A stretch of 37,591 nucleotides of DNA, taken from NCBI RefSeq assembly GCF_900176075.1, contig NZ_FWWV01000017.1:1-37591 (forward strand), in the 5' to 3' direction. Position numbers and translations under genes: made by a program. Source of the stretch: Pasteurella testudinis DSM 23072. Its GTDB lineage: Bacteria; Pseudomonadota; Gammaproteobacteria; Enterobacterales; Pasteurellaceae. The notes beneath the pieces were generated by a model. The model saw only the letters and a program-made list of their open reading frames with translations, was not told the origin of the DNA and ran no database searches. Positions 25,773 to 34,659 of the stretch are shown in pieces. Within the stretch, counting starts at the first letter, position 1; each line of letters begins with the position of its first letter.

Positions 25773-26720
25773 ATGATTGGTGCTTTTGCATTGGACAACG
25801 CCCGTCTGGTTCGCATTGACGAAACCAGCCAAAATTTAGACTCGGCCATCTGGATTGACCTGATCGATCCCAGCAGCGAAGAACGTGAAGTGTTGCAGGA
25901 AGGGCTGGGGCAAAGCCTCGCCAGCTATTTGGAATTGGAAGATTTGGAAGCGTCGGCACGTTTTTTCGAAGACGAGGACGGCTTGCATTTACACTCTTTC
26001 TTTTACTGCGAAGACGAGGACGACTACGCTGACATTTCGACCGTTGCCTTCACCTTGCGCGACGGGCGTTTATTCACCCTGCGCGACCGCGAACTGCCGG
26101 CTTTCCGTCTCTACCGCATGCGTTCGCGCATTCAGAAATTGGAAGCCTGTAATGCCTACGAATTGCTGCTGGATCTGTTCGAAACCAAAATCGAACAGCT
26201 CGCCGATGTGATCGAAACCATTTACGCCGATTTGGAACAATTAAGTCGGGTTATTTTAGACGGCAAACAAGGCGAAGCCTTTGACCAAGCCCTCTCCACC
26301 CTGACCGAACAGGAAGACGCCAGCTCCAAAGTGCGGTTATGCCTGATGGACACCCAACGGGCGTTGAGCTTTTTAGTGCGCAAAACCCGTCTGCCGGCAA
26401 GCCAGCTCGAACAGGCGCGCGAAGTATTGCGCGATATCGAATCCCTACAACCGCATAACGAATCCCTGTTCCAAAAAGTGAACTTCCTTATGCAGGCGGC
26501 AATGGGTTTTATCAATATCGAACAGAACCGGATCATCAAAATCTTCTCGGTGGTTTCGGTGATTTTCCTGCCGCCGACGCTGGTCGCGTCCAATTACGGT
26601 ATGAACTTTAAAGAAATGCCCGAACTCGGCTTCACCTTCGGCTACCCGATGGCGCTCGGTTTAATGCTGCTCGCCGCGTTTGCGCCGTATATCTATTTTA
26701 AACGCAAAGGCTGGCTGTAA
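25773..26720 (+). CDS. corA: Magnesium/cobalt transporter CorA
   Basis: Pentameric inner-membrane Mg2+ channel. The 315-aa protein has a long acidic cytosolic domain (1-250, with FFEDEDG and CEDEDDY clusters), two membrane helices near the C-terminus (about 256-273 and 290-308) and the signature YGMNF (275-279) followed by MPEL, between them. The basic tail KRKGW is normal. GGGGAG lies 8 bases before the start. Transcribed alone with its own terminator. Confidence 0.97.
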   Translation: MIGAFALDNARLVRIDETSQNLDSAIWIDLIDPSSEEREVLQEGLGQSLASYLELEDLEASARFFEDEDGLHLHSFFYCEDEDDYADISTVAFTLRDGRLFTLRDRELPAFRLYRMRSRIQKLEACNAYELLLDLFETKIEQLADVIETIYADLEQLSRVILDGKQGEAFDQALSTLTEQEDASSKVRLCLMDTQRALSFLVRKTRLPASQLEQAREVLRDIESLQPHNESLFQKVNFLMQAAMGFINIEQNRIIKIFSVVSVIFLPPTLVASNYGMNFKEMPELGFTFGYPMALGLMLLAAFAPYIYFKRKGWL

Positions 26721-26748
26721 ATTGTGATGATAACCGGCGTATGCAACC

Positions 26749-26774
26749 AACCGCACTTCAAGTGCGGTTTTTTT
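26749..26774 (+). terminator. Terminator of corA built from two uptake sequences
   Basis: AACCGCACTT (26749-26758) and AAGTGCGGTT (26760-26769) are inverted with a single base between them, followed by TTTTT. In practice the loop is the inner three or more bases. Confidence 0.92.
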
Positions 26775-26879
26775 GTACTGGAAAATACCATAACCACATC
26801 GGCAAATGAAAAGTGCTGAAAAACAGATCGGAAAATTAAAACAGGGAAAACAGACAAAGGGGAAATAGCAATGAAGAAA

Positions 26880-26969
26880 TGGCGGTGAGAGAGGGATTCG
26901 AACCCTCGATGCACTTTCGCGCATACACACTTTCCAGGCGTGCTCCTTCAGCCTCTCGGACATCTCACC
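26880..26969 (-). tRNA. tRNA-Ser (anticodon GGA)
   Basis: The minus strand folds as a serine tRNA: acceptor arm GGTGAGA (5', complement of 26963-26969) with TCTCACC, discriminator G and an encoded CCA (complement of 26880-26882). The anticodon stem-loop reads CACGCCTGGAAAGTGTG with GGA as anticodon, reading UCC and UCU. It has the long variable arm of class II tRNAs and the TTCGAAT T-loop. The sequence closely follows E. coli serX/serW as I recall it. Confidence 0.97.
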
Positions 26970-27013
26970 GCTGAGCATTGAATGCTGATTATTTGAGAAC
27001 TGACAGGGCGCAA

Positions 27014-27042
27014 ACTATAGGGATTTATCGCCTTTTCGTCAA
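27014..27042 (-). promoter_or_regulatory. Promoter of the tRNA-Ser gene
   Basis: On the minus strand TTGACG (complement of 27037-27042), 17 bases, then TATAGT (complement of 27014-27019), followed by a GC-rich stretch TTGCGCCC as expected for stringent control of stable RNA genes. A small palindrome AGCATT-G-AATGCT (26974-26986) lies in the leader. Confidence 0.8.
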
Positions 27043-27080
27043 GTATTTTTTCAGCAAACGGGTGATATTCGGCGATTAAT

Positions 27081-27114
27081 ACCGCACTTTGCCTATTTTT
27101 TAACAAAGTGCGGT
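27081..27114. terminator. Paired-uptake-sequence hairpin in the tRNA-mscS gap
   Basis: ACCGCACTTTG (27081-27091) pairs with CAAAGTGCGGT (27104-27114) around a T-rich 12-base loop. It lies in a 323-base gap (26970-27292) between the tRNA gene and the mechanosensitive channel gene. There is no clear T run after it, so its role as terminator is uncertain. Confidence 0.5.
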
Positions 27115-27146
27115 GTCCGAATTGATTGATGTTTTCAGCGTCTCGC

Positions 27147-27257
27147 TCACCTGCTGCGCATCAAGCCTAATCTGTTCAAACGCGCGCTTGCCTGACGAAT
27201 GCGTTTCACTTTGTTAATGCCGGCACCGATAAAATTAGCGGAAAAATTAGCTAAAAA
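27147..27257 (-). pseudogene. Short basic open frame, possible gene remnant
   Basis: On the minus strand 36 codons are open between two stops and end NKVKRIRQASARLNRLGLMR followed by SR and a stop. The composition (many R, K, L) looks coded rather than random, but there is no ATG at the start and no ribosome site. Just upstream are three near copies of CTAATTTTT (27231-27260). I do not recognise the family. Downstream to 27115 I see nothing else. Confidence 0.2.
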
Positions 27258-27292
27258 TTAGGCTGTTGCGATATTGCCGTTTTGCGCCGCAA

Positions 27293-28534
27293 TTAATCGT
27301 CACGCCCCATTTTGCGCATATCGTAGCCGCTCGGCGCTTGGTAAACCCGCAGGTTAAACTCTTTTGCCACCGCATAAATATGGTCGAAGATATCCGCCTG
27401 AATGCCTTCGTATTCGCGCCAAATCACGGTGTTGGTGAAGCAGTAAATCTCCAGCGGAATCCCTTTTTCGCTGGCGTCCAGCTGGCGCACCATCAAGGTC
27501 ATATTTTGGCGGATATGGCGGTTATTTTCGAGATATCGCAGCAAATAGGCACGAAAAGTACCCAAGTTGGTCAGATGCCGCCCGTTGAGATAGCTGTTGT
27601 GGTCGATTTGATTGACTTGATGAAACTCGCGAATCTCCTGCTGGCGTTTATCCAGATAGTCGTTCAACAAACGGCTTTGCTGCAAATGTGCAATTTCGCT
27701 TCGGCTGAGAAAATGCACGCTGCTGCTGTCCAGATAGACCGCGCGTTTAATACGGCGGCCGCCGGATTCGCTCATCGCCCGCCAGTTTTTAAACGAATCG
27801 GAAATCAGCGCATAGGTCGGCAACGTGGTGACGGTGTTATCCCAGTTGCGCACTTTGACGGTGGTCAGCCCGATATCGATCACACTGCCGTCAGCGCCGT
27901 ATTTCGGCATTTCCAGCCAGTCGCCCACATTTAACATGCGGTTGGCGGACAGCTGAATTCCCGCTACCAGACCGAGAATCGGATCTTTAAACACCAACAT
28001 CAAGACCGCCGTCATCGCCCCTAAACCACTGAGCAGAATCAACGGCGACTGACCTAAAATCAGTGAGATCAATAAGATCCCGATGCCGATCGAAGCCAAC
28101 AATTTAATCGTTTGCACCAAGCCGCGCACCGGAAAATGCTGGGCTAAATTGCGGCGGAACAGATAGGTTTGCAGCGTATCCAACAACGAAAACACCGAAA
28201 ACAGCGCAAAAATCAAGCACCAAATATGGGTGACGGCAATAAAGCCTTCGCGCCAAGCATTTTGCGGCAGCCAGATCCGCAGCTGCACCACCAGCAACAG
28301 CCCCTGAATAGTCAAGGCTAAATTGATAAACAGCCGATGTTCCGCCAAAATATTCAGAAACAGCAGTTTCGAGGCTCGCAGTTTATTAATCAGCACACGA
28401 AATAAACCGTAGTGAATCAGCGCATGCAACAGCAGTGTGGTCAGGATAATCAGGGTGATCATCACCAGATTGACCACCAGCTCGGAATTCGGGTAGTTTT
28501 GACCTGACAGCCATTGCAGTAATTGTTCTCGCAT
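27293..28534 (-). CDS. ybdG: Mechanosensitive channel of the MscS family, YbdG/MscM type
   Basis: Inner-membrane channel that opens under tension or osmotic change. The 413-aa protein (E. coli YbdG 415) has about five membrane segments in the first 190 residues, then the MscS pore helix and beta domain: LLSGLGAMTAVLMLVFKDPI and GLVAGIQLSANRMLNVGDW, then VRNWDNTVTTLPTYALISDSFKN-type sequence (split here: NWDNTVTTLPTYAL, SFKNWRAM). I use ATG 28534 (MREQLL), which has AAGGAG upstream; the frame runs 40 codons further without support. No clear terminator follows. Confidence 0.93.
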   Translation of the reverse strand: MREQLLQWLSGQNYPNSELVVNLVMITLIILTTLLLHALIHYGLFRVLINKLRASKLLFLNILAEHRLFINLALTIQGLLLVVQLRIWLPQNAWREGFIAVTHIWCLIFALFSVFSLLDTLQTYLFRRNLAQHFPVRGLVQTIKLLASIGIGILLISLILGQSPLILLSGLGAMTAVLMLVFKDPILGLVAGIQLSANRMLNVGDWLEMPKYGADGSVIDIGLTTVKVRNWDNTVTTLPTYALISDSFKNWRAMSESGGRRIKRAVYLDSSSVHFLSRSEIAHLQQSRLLNDYLDKRQQEIREFHQVNQIDHNSYLNGRHLTNLGTFRAYLLRYLENNRHIRQNMTLMVRQLDASEKGIPLEIYCFTNTVIWREYEGIQADIFDHIYAVAKEFNLRVYQAPSGYDMRKMGRDD

Positions 28535-28647
28535 CAGAAAAATCTCCTTCTGGTTAGGTTTCAAATAACCAAATTGTAACATAACCGCAAAACTGCGCCA
28601 AAACGCCCCCTCACGCTGCGGCTGACCGCACTTTACAGCGGTGGCGG

Positions 28648-29124
28648 TTAACATGCCATAATCTGCGCCAGCTGCCGTAGCGCCTGTGGATAGCCCTGTT
28701 CGCCGTTTTGCAAGAGCACAAACTGCAAATGTTGCAAGCCGATATTGTTAAATTGTGCCGTCAGCCGTGCGTTCACCTCAACCTGCGGTTTTATTTGCAA
28801 GTGCGAGCTTATTTGCAAGTGCGGTGGCAGCGAAGGCGGCGCAGCCAAAAAAATCACGCTCGGCACATTAGGTAACACGCCGCACGGCAGCGGTAAAGCC
28901 TCGTTTAACTCGGCATAATCCAATACAAACGCCAAATAATCCGCCGTTGCCACCGTTTCTCTTACGGCAAGGATTTGCTCTGCGGCAAGTGCGGTCAGCG
29001 GATAGTGCTGAATTCGGGTCGAAGCCCATTTGGCGAGGGTTTGCCGTTCAAACTCCGTCACCAACCGACGCAACGGATTATTGTTTGCACTTGTTGCGCT
29101 GTTAAAAATAACCAACCTTGCCAT
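28648..29124 (-). CDS. Short, divergent AzoR-like flavodoxin-fold protein
   Basis: The 158-aa product starts ARLVIFNSATSANNNPLRRL, the flavodoxin-like first strand and phosphate loop of FMN-dependent NADH:quinone/azo reductases, and ends FNNIGLQHLQFVLLQNGEQG, like the last part of AzoR. It is about 40 residues shorter than AzoR (200) and the FMN-binding block APMYNF is not visible, so it may be degenerate or of another function. GAGGAG lies 7 bases before ATG 29124. A six-codon tandem repeat (HLQISS, HLQIKP) contains two near-identical uptake sequences. Divergent from a LysR regulator, its likely controller. Family call is tentative. Confidence 0.6.
   Translation of the reverse strand: MARLVIFNSATSANNNPLRRLVTEFERQTLAKWASTRIQHYPLTALAAEQILAVRETVATADYLAFVLDYAELNEALPLPCGVLPNVPSVIFLAAPPSLPPHLQISSHLQIKPQVEVNARLTAQFNNIGLQHLQFVLLQNGEQGYPQALRQLAQIMAC
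28791..28826 (+). repeat. Two tandem 18-base units containing an uptake sequence
   Basis: TTATTTGCAAGTGCGAGC (28791-28808) is followed by TTATTTGCAAGTGCGGTG (28809-28826). The second unit has the full uptake sequence, the first has it with one change. The period is six codons, so the AzoR-like frame is preserved. Confidence 0.8.
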
Positions 29125-29207
29125 TTTCCGCTCCTCTGCGCTTGATTGCCGCCGACAATCGCTATATGCTTTTTGCTACTTTTTTATTTTCCGTTCAGGA
29201 CAACCGT

Positions 29208-30053
29208 ATGGATACCCTCACCAGCATGAACGTGTTCCGCCAAGTGGTCGATCTCGGCAGTTTCAGCAAAGCCGCCGAACATTTAGCCATTTCGCCGGCG
29301 ATGGCAAGCAAGCATTTACGCCACTTGGAAGATTGCCTGCAAGCCAAACTGCTCAACCGCTCCAGCCGCCATTTAAGTTTGACCGAAGTCGGACAAAATT
29401 ACTACCGCGAATGTTGCCATGCGTTGGATATTCTCGATTCTGCCCGTCAAACCGCGCAGCAAGGCGTGGTCAATCCGCAAGGAACGCTAAAAATCACCCT
29501 GCCGATTTGGTTGGCAACCCCCTATTTTGCGCAAATTTTGCAGCAATACCGCACTTTGTATCCCGAAGTGCGGTTATCACTGTATTTGGACAACCAGCGT
29601 ACCGATTTGATTGCTCACGGTTTTGATTTGGCGCTGCGGGTTGATCGCAGTATCGATCCGAATATTATCGTTAAACCGCTAACCGAAATCGATTTCTATT
29701 GGGTCACTTCGCCACGCTATTTTCAGACGTTGCCAGAGCCGATCACGCCGCAAAATCTGGAGCGGCATCTGGCGGTCACGCCGAACTACACCAGCGTAGA
29801 TTATACGGTCAACAGTGTTGCCGACAGCAATAACACCATGATGTTAAAAGAGTTGGTCGTCGCCGGCATGGGGATCGCCTGCCTGCCGGAATGGGCGATG
29901 TTGGCGGAATTGCAGCAAGGGCGCTTGATCAAAATTTTGAATGCGCAAAAAGCGCAAACCTTAAAGCTGTATGCGGCTTATATGAACCGTGAACACTTGA
30001 GCGCCAAAATCCGCACCTTTATCGATTTTCTGGCGCAGCGGCTGGCGGAATAA
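29208..30053 (+). CDS. LysR-family transcriptional regulator
   Basis: The 281-aa protein has the N-terminal winged helix (MNVFRQVVDLGSFSKAAEHL, then ISPAMASKHLRHLE) and the C-terminal two-lobe effector domain (LKITLPIWLATPYF, DLALRV, GMGIACLPEWAM). It looks like the group near E. coli DsdC/AaeR-type and quinone-responsive regulators, but the effector is not readable. I start at ATG 29208, with AGGA 8 bases upstream; 30 more codons are open without support. The divergent partner is the AzoR-like gene, 83 bases away. Expected to control that gene and itself. Confidence 0.93.
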   Translation: MDTLTSMNVFRQVVDLGSFSKAAEHLAISPAMASKHLRHLEDCLQAKLLNRSSRHLSLTEVGQNYYRECCHALDILDSARQTAQQGVVNPQGTLKITLPIWLATPYFAQILQQYRTLYPEVRLSLYLDNQRTDLIAHGFDLALRVDRSIDPNIIVKPLTEIDFYWVTSPRYFQTLPEPITPQNLERHLAVTPNYTSVDYTVNSVADSNNTMMLKELVVAGMGIACLPEWAMLAELQQGRLIKILNAQKAQTLKLYAAYMNREHLSAKIRTFIDFLAQRLAE

Positions 30054-30054
30054 G

Positions 30055-30103
30055 CTGTTTTATCTGACAACATAAAACAGAAAAGGCGGAATAAATCCGC
30101 CTT
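30055..30103. terminator. Two adjoining hairpins between the LysR gene and plsB
   Basis: CTGTTTTAT/ATAAAACAG (30055-30063 with 30072-30080) and AAGGCGGA/TCCGCCTT (30083-30090 with 30096-30103). For plsB (minus) the second hairpin is followed by TTCTGTTTTAT; for the LysR gene (plus) the first is followed by AAAA and the second by ATAC. The terminator for plsB is the better call. Confidence 0.7.
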
Positions 30104-30120
30104 ATACATCAAGTTCTCAA

Positions 30121-32550
30121 TCAGTTTTTCTCTTTCTCGACCGCACTTTCCACCGAGCTGGAAATAGTCATATACACTTCGCCGGACAGCAACGGGCGTA
30201 AAATCGCCGCCAGTTCGGCGATTTTCGCACTGTCTGCGCCGTCGCTTTCGGTGAAATAGCCGTTTTCACGCAGGCTGGCGATAAAGGTGGAAAAGACCGC
30301 TTTATCAAAAAACTCCGGCGCATTGATGCCGTGCAGCACCGACAAACGCTGCGCCACCGATTGGCTCTCTTTTTCCAAGCTGCCGCGTGCGATGGTCGGG
30401 TCGGCTTGCAGGAAATCAAGCGTGATATAATAACGCTGCACGATCTCGCGCACGCCGGCTGCCAGCAGTTGTAACGAACGGATATTGCGTTTGTTGATAG
30501 TCAACATATTTTCATGGCGGTTAATCAGCTCCTGCCGTTGCAGTTCCGCCAAAATCCGTTTGACCAGCGGTGCAATATCGTCGTCGGCGAAATCCATAAA
30601 CAGCTCGGATTTAAGGAACGGATAAATCTTTTGCACCGCTTGCAGCAGCAGGCTTTGTTGAATCGCTTCATGATGAATCACAATCGAGGCGATCAATGAC
30701 GGCAGCACAAACAAATGCTGGATATTGTTGCGGTAATAGGTCATCAGCACGGCGGAAGAGCGCTCAAGACGGATAATCTCGCCGAAATTATCTTTCTCTT
30801 GAATCATGCCGACTTTATCCAAACTCAACACATGATCCAACATCTCCTGCGGCGATTCCTGCGGCACGATCACATCGCCGCTGTAGCTCACGTTATTTAA
30901 CAGTTGCTGATAACAGCTGAGCTGCGATAGCAACTGTTCACGCGACAGCGCGCGCTGACGCGACGAGAGCAGCACCGTGCCAATCAAATTCATCGCATTA
31001 ATTGCCGCTGCCTTGTTGATGTTACGCATCACTTGCACCGCAATTTGGTCAACCGCACTGTTCAACCACGTTTTGCTCTCCTCGCCGTGATTCTCTTTCC
31101 ACTGCGGATAGTGCTGATTCAGATAGGTATTCAGCGTGATCGGTTCGCCGAAATTAACGTAACCTTTGCCCATGTTGCGCAGCTTTTTGATCACACGCAG
31201 CACCAGTCCGGCATTCTCTTTCTCTTTCGCCGCACCGCGCAGCTCTTTGGCGTAAGTGTCCACTTCCAAAACATGTTCATAGCCGACATATACCGGCACT
31301 AAACTGATCGGTCGGGTGTGGCCTTCCAGTAGTGCCTGCAACGTCATCGACAACATGCCGGTTTTCGGCGCTAATAGCCGTCCGGTGCGCGAACGGCCGC
31401 CCTCGATAAAGAATTCTACGGCATAGCCGCGATGGAACAGTTCGGATAAATACTGGCGGAACACGGTCGAATACAAGCGGTTGCCGCTAAACGTGCGGCG
31501 GATAAAAAAAGCGCCCCAGCTGCGGAAACGTCCGCCGACCGGCCAGAAATTGAGGTTGATGCCGGCGGCAATATGCGGCGGCACCAAGCCCTGATGATAA
31601 AGCACATACGATAGCAATAGATAGTCGATATGGCTGCGGTGGCATGGAATATACACGATTTCATGCCCCTCAATCGCCAATTTGCGCACACGATCGCCGT
31701 TTTTGACATCAATGCCGCGATACAGCTTATTCCACAACCAGCCGAGAAAGCGATCGGCGAGGCGCAGGCTTTCATAATTCACATTGGCCGCAATTTCATG
31801 CAGGATATTTTCTGCGTTTTGGCTGGCTTTGGCGTGATCGATTTTCTTGTTCTTGGCTTCATCAGCAATCGCTTCCTGCACCGCACTTGACTGTAAAATC
31901 TGGCGGAACATCGCTTGTCTGTCGGGCAAACGCGGGCCGGTGGCGGACGTGCGTTGTTTGGCGAAGTGGATTTTACCGACTCGGGTCAATTTCAGCGCAA
32001 TTTCATCATCACTGCCTTGCAATTGTGCCATATTGCGCAACGATACCGCTTTGGAAAAGCGCACGAAATTGTCCCGTCCGAACCAAATCATCGCCCACAA
32101 TTTTTGCAAACGTCCCAAAAAACGCAAGTGCGGTAATTTCTTTTCACGCCCCGGCGAACGTCCCCATAGCACCGACACCGGCACTAACTGTACGTCCAAC
32201 TCAGGGTGACTGCGGTGCAGCTCAAAATATTTGGTAAACAATAAGCGGGTATCTTCCGTCAACTGCGGTGATTTAAAAAAGCGCCGTCCCCTATCCAAAA
32301 AGACAAAGCGCGGCAATCGATCACCGTTAATTTTGTTATCCGCCAACGGGTCAGGCAGCCCCAACTGCAGGCAATCTTTGCGCAAGATCAATAGATCAGT
32401 CTGCGAGGTGTAAGGTAATAAATATAAAAAACATTTTTGCGTATCCAGTTCCAATTCGCCAATCGGATCATTCGGGATCGGATTGCTTTTAACCGAAAGC
32501 GACAACATGAGGTTCAAAGTCTTACGGTAGATATTCAAAAAAATTGCCAT
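30121..32550 (-). CDS. plsB: Glycerol-3-phosphate acyltransferase (PlsB)
   Basis: Inner-membrane enzyme that makes lysophosphatidic acid from glycerol 3-phosphate and acyl-ACP or acyl-CoA, the first step of phospholipid synthesis. The 809-aa protein has the acyltransferase motif HRSHIDYLL (H-x4-D) near residue 305, [12 protein letters not shown] and the N-terminal [12 protein letters not shown] use ATG 32550 (MAIFLN), where homologs begin by length; 20 upstream codons are open to ATG 32610 with no ribosome site on either. Divergent from lexA, as in E. coli apart from dgkA, which is missing here. Confidence 0.97.
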   Translation of the reverse strand: MAIFLNIYRKTLNLMLSLSVKSNPIPNDPIGELELDTQKCFLYLLPYTSQTDLLILRKDCLQLGLPDPLADNKINGDRLPRFVFLDRGRRFFKSPQLTEDTRLLFTKYFELHRSHPELDVQLVPVSVLWGRSPGREKKLPHLRFLGRLQKLWAMIWFGRDNFVRFSKAVSLRNMAQLQGSDDEIALKLTRVGKIHFAKQRTSATGPRLPDRQAMFRQILQSSAVQEAIADEAKNKKIDHAKASQNAENILHEIAANVNYESLRLADRFLGWLWNKLYRGIDVKNGDRVRKLAIEGHEIVYIPCHRSHIDYLLLSYVLYHQGLVPPHIAAGINLNFWPVGGRFRSWGAFFIRRTFSGNRLYSTVFRQYLSELFHRGYAVEFFIEGGRSRTGRLLAPKTGMLSMTLQALLEGHTRPISLVPVYVGYEHVLEVDTYAKELRGAAKEKENAGLVLRVIKKLRNMGKGYVNFGEPITLNTYLNQHYPQWKENHGEESKTWLNSAVDQIAVQVMRNINKAAAINAMNLIGTVLLSSRQRALSREQLLSQLSCYQQLLNNVSYSGDVIVPQESPQEMLDHVLSLDKVGMIQEKDNFGEIIRLERSSAVLMTYYRNNIQHLFVLPSLIASIVIHHEAIQQSLLLQAVQKIYPFLKSELFMDFADDDIAPLVKRILAELQRQELINRHENMLTINKRNIRSLQLLAAGVREIVQRYYITLDFLQADPTIARGSLEKESQSVAQRLSVLHGINAPEFFDKAVFSTFIASLRENGYFTESDGADSAKIAELAAILRPLLSGEVYMTISSSVESAVEKEKN

Positions 32551-32714
32551 TCTTATTTTTAATCCAAATTCAACAGGGTTAATTTTATTATTCAACAGCG
32601 TGAAACGCATGTCTGCTCTGGCAGCAGGGGGAAAATTTTAGCATAATTTTTGCTAATCACCTATTAATCACCTATTGCCATCGCAGTTCTCCGTTCCGGC
32701 TTGAGAATTATTGA

Positions 32715-32768
32715 TTGCACATTGCCGGATACTGTATATAATAACAGTTAAGCTGTATAAAAAAACAG
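32715..32768 (+). promoter_or_regulatory. lexA promoter with two SOS boxes
   Basis: Two CTG-N10-CAG palindromes lie at 32732-32747 (CTGTATATAATAACAG) and 32753-32768 (CTGTATAAAAAAACAG), 21 bases apart, the E. coli lexA arrangement. The -10 TATAAT (32737-32742) lies inside the first box, and the -35 TTGCAC (32715-32720) is 16 bases upstream. LexA can thus repress its own gene. Confidence 0.92.
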
Positions 32769-32779
32769 GAGAATCCGTT

Positions 32780-33430
32780 ATGAAGCCGCTAAAAGCCCTC
32801 ACTCCGCGCCAACAAAAAGTGTATGATTTTGTCCGTTCACATTTGGAATCCACCGGCATGCCGCCGACGCGGGTGGAAATTGCCAAAGAGCTGGGATTTC
32901 GCTCTCCCAATGCGGCGGAAGAACACCTCAAAGCGTTGGCTCGCAAGGGCGTGATTGAAATTTTGTCCGGCACATCGCGCGGCATTCGCTTGCTGTTAAA
33001 CGAAGAGCAAAGTGCGGTTGACGCCGATAATGACGAAGACGGCGGTCTGCCGTTAATCGGACGGGTCGCCGCCGGCGCGCCGATTTTAGCGGAACAGCAT
33101 ATCGAAGGCAGTTATAAAGTCGATGCCGCCATGTTTAAGCCGCAAGCGCATTTCTTGCTGAAAGTTTACGGAATGTCAATGAAAGACATCGGTATTTTAG
33201 ACGGCGATATGCTGGCGGTGCACCGCACTCAAGACGTACGCAACGGCCAAGTGGTTGTGGCGCGGATCGAGGACGAGGTGACGGTAAAACGGCTGGAAAG
33301 AAAAGGCTCTACCGTTTATCTGCATGCGGAAAATGAAGAATTTGCACCGATTATCGTGGACTTAAAAAACGAGCAGATGGAAATCGAAGGCATTGCCGTC
33401 GGCATTATCCGCAATAACGCTTGGATGTGA
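32780..33430 (+). CDS. lexA: LexA repressor
   Basis: SOS repressor, self-cleaving when RecA is active. The 216-aa protein has the winged helix ([16 protein letters not shown]), the cleavage site A98-G99 in VAAGAP, nucleophile S133 in YGMSMKD, and K170 in EVTVKRLE. All catalytic positions are 14 later than in E. coli (84/85, 119, 156), so the linker before the cleavage site is about 14 residues longer and acidic ([12 protein letters not shown]). Start ATG at 32780 has AGGAG upstream. It is transcribed alone. Confidence 0.98.
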   Translation: MKPLKALTPRQQKVYDFVRSHLESTGMPPTRVEIAKELGFRSPNAAEEHLKALARKGVIEILSGTSRGIRLLLNEEQSAVDADNDEDGGLPLIGRVAAGAPILAEQHIEGSYKVDAAMFKPQAHFLLKVYGMSMKDIGILDGDMLAVHRTQDVRNGQVVVARIEDEVTVKRLERKGSTVYLHAENEEFAPIIVDLKNEQMEIEGIAVGIIRNNAWM

Positions 33431-33448
33431 CCGCACTTTTCCCGCAAC

Positions 33449-33484
33449 AAAAAATGCATAATATATTGAATATTATGCTTTTTT
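33449..33484. terminator. Bidirectional terminator between lexA and tonB
   Basis: GCATAATAT (33456-33464) pairs with ATATTATGC (33470-33478), 5-base loop, with AAAAAA before and TTTTTTTT after. It serves lexA (plus) and tonB (minus). Confidence 0.9.
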
Positions 33485-33507
33485 ATTCATTAACCGCTTC
33501 AGTCAAA

Positions 33508-34254
33508 TCAAGTGATACTAAATTTGATCGGCACCGACACCGTATTGCTCATACCCGCCGGACGAGGTCCGATCGATCTGGCATTTTGCACTGCCTGTAT
33601 CGCCGCTTTATCTAGATCTTCGCTGCCGGAAGATTTGGTGATGCGCGGATTATTGATACTGCCGTCGGCATTCAGCGTAAAGGATACTGTAACAACCCCT
33701 TGTTTTCGCATCATTTTTGCTCGCTGCGGATAACGCTTATTCCGTTCGATTTCACGCCGTAGCTGGGAACGGTAGGCATCGATCGCTTTACCGCCACCAC
33801 CGACCATATTCGTGTTGCCCTGTGCGCCGCTCGCTTTAGAATTGATGTTGTGCGGCGAATCAATGTTGCGATCACCGCGCACCGCATCGCTGCGCTGTGG
33901 TTTGCGCTCTTTTTTCGGTTTATCCTTCGGCTTTTCTTTCGGCTTCGGCTTCTCTTTTGGTTTTTCCGGTTCTTTCGGTTTTTCTACTTTCGGCGGTTCG
34001 GGCTTCACCGTCGGATCGGGAATCTCTTCTTTCGGTTCCGGAATCACCTCTTTGACCGGTTCAGGCTCAGGTTCCGGCTCGGCTTCCACCATCGCCATCA
34101 TCATTTCCATTGAAATTGCGGTGCTAACCTCACTGCTGGCTTGGCCTGCCTCCTCCGCCAAAGAGCGCCCGACGGTAATCAATAAAGCCGAGGCAATCGT
34201 GGCGTGAATCAGCAGAGAAAGGATAAACCCGATGAGTGAACGACGCTTTTTCAT
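33508..34254 (-). CDS. tonB: Energy-transducing protein TonB
   Basis: Links the ExbB-ExbD proton motor to outer-membrane receptors. The 248-aa protein has a single N-terminal anchor (about 8-28, SLLIHATIASALLITV), a long Glu-Pro and Lys-Pro spacer (about 57-120, EPEPEPEPVKEV then PKEKPKPKEKPKDKP) and a C-terminal receptor-contact domain with YPQRAKMMRKQGVVTVSFTL. Start ATG at 34254, two bases after the exbD stop. Third gene of exbB-exbD-tonB. Confidence 0.95.
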   Translation of the reverse strand: MKKRRSLIGFILSLLIHATIASALLITVGRSLAEEAGQASSEVSTAISMEMMMAMVEAEPEPEPEPVKEVIPEPKEEIPDPTVKPEPPKVEKPKEPEKPKEKPKPKEKPKDKPKKERKPQRSDAVRGDRNIDSPHNINSKASGAQGNTNMVGGGGKAIDAYRSQLRREIERNKRYPQRAKMMRKQGVVTVSFTLNADGSINNPRITKSSGSEDLDKAAIQAVQNARSIGPRPAGMSNTVSVPIKFSIT

Positions 34255-34256
34255 AA

Positions 34257-34643
34257 CTACTCACCTTGTGGCTTCAAGGTTACGATAGCCACGTTTTTAA
34301 TTTCATACTTGGAGAAAATATCGGTAATATCGACAAATTGTTGAAAGGCCGTCGCGGCATCGACTTTTAACGTCACTTTCTGATCTTTATCCCACTGGGC
34401 GATTTCTGCCGCCAACGTCTCTTTATCAATCGGCTTGTCGTTGTAATACAATTCGCCGCTTTCCGTGACGGTCAGCAATTTGGCCAAATCATCGGCTTTC
34501 ATGGTCACGCTGCTGCTGGCTTTCGGCACATTCACCTGAATTTTGCCCTGCGAAATAAACGATGCCGTGACGAGAACAATCGCCAACAACACCAGCATAA
34601 TATCCAAAAAGGGGATTATATTGATTTCATCAAATTTTTTCAC
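34257..34643 (-). CDS. exbD: Biopolymer transport protein ExbD
   Basis: Component of the proton channel that energises TonB. The 128-aa protein starts [16 protein letters not shown] with one membrane helix, which carries the essential aspartate (D13 in [19 protein letters not shown]), and a periplasmic domain with PKASSSV. The start is GTG at 34643, with AGGGGAA upstream; the frame runs 17 codons further but overlaps exbB. The uptake sequence ACCGCACTT at 34642-34650 covers the ribosome-site spacer and the first two bases of the GTG. Confidence 0.95.
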   Translation of the reverse strand: MKKFDEINIIPFLDIMLVLLAIVLVTASFISQGKIQVNVPKASSSVTMKADDLAKLLTVTESGELYYNDKPIDKETLAAEIAQWDKDQKVTLKVDAATAFQQFVDITDIFSKYEIKNVAIVTLKPQGE

Positions 34644-34659
34644 CGCACTTCCCCTGCCG

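Larger units (their letters stand above)
1741..34650. repeat. Dispersed DNA uptake sequence AAGTGCGGT
   Basis: By eye I find about 51 exact copies of AAGTGCGGT or ACCGCACTT. Starts: 1741, 1969, 2552, 2938, 3086, 3110, 3739, 5576, 6028, 6714, 7468, 7632, 7956, 8321, 8789, 9591, 10633, 11871, 13143, 14034, 14981, 15361, 15576, 17387, 17585, 17599, 18623, 18795, 19633, 19937, 23104, 23188, 24761, 24805, 24829, 26329, 26750, 26760, 27081, 27106, 28625, 28817, 28987, 29548, 29566, 30140, 31880, 32126, 33010, 33430, 34642. This is the Haemophilus-type uptake signal used in natural transformation. Some may have been missed. Confidence 0.93.
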
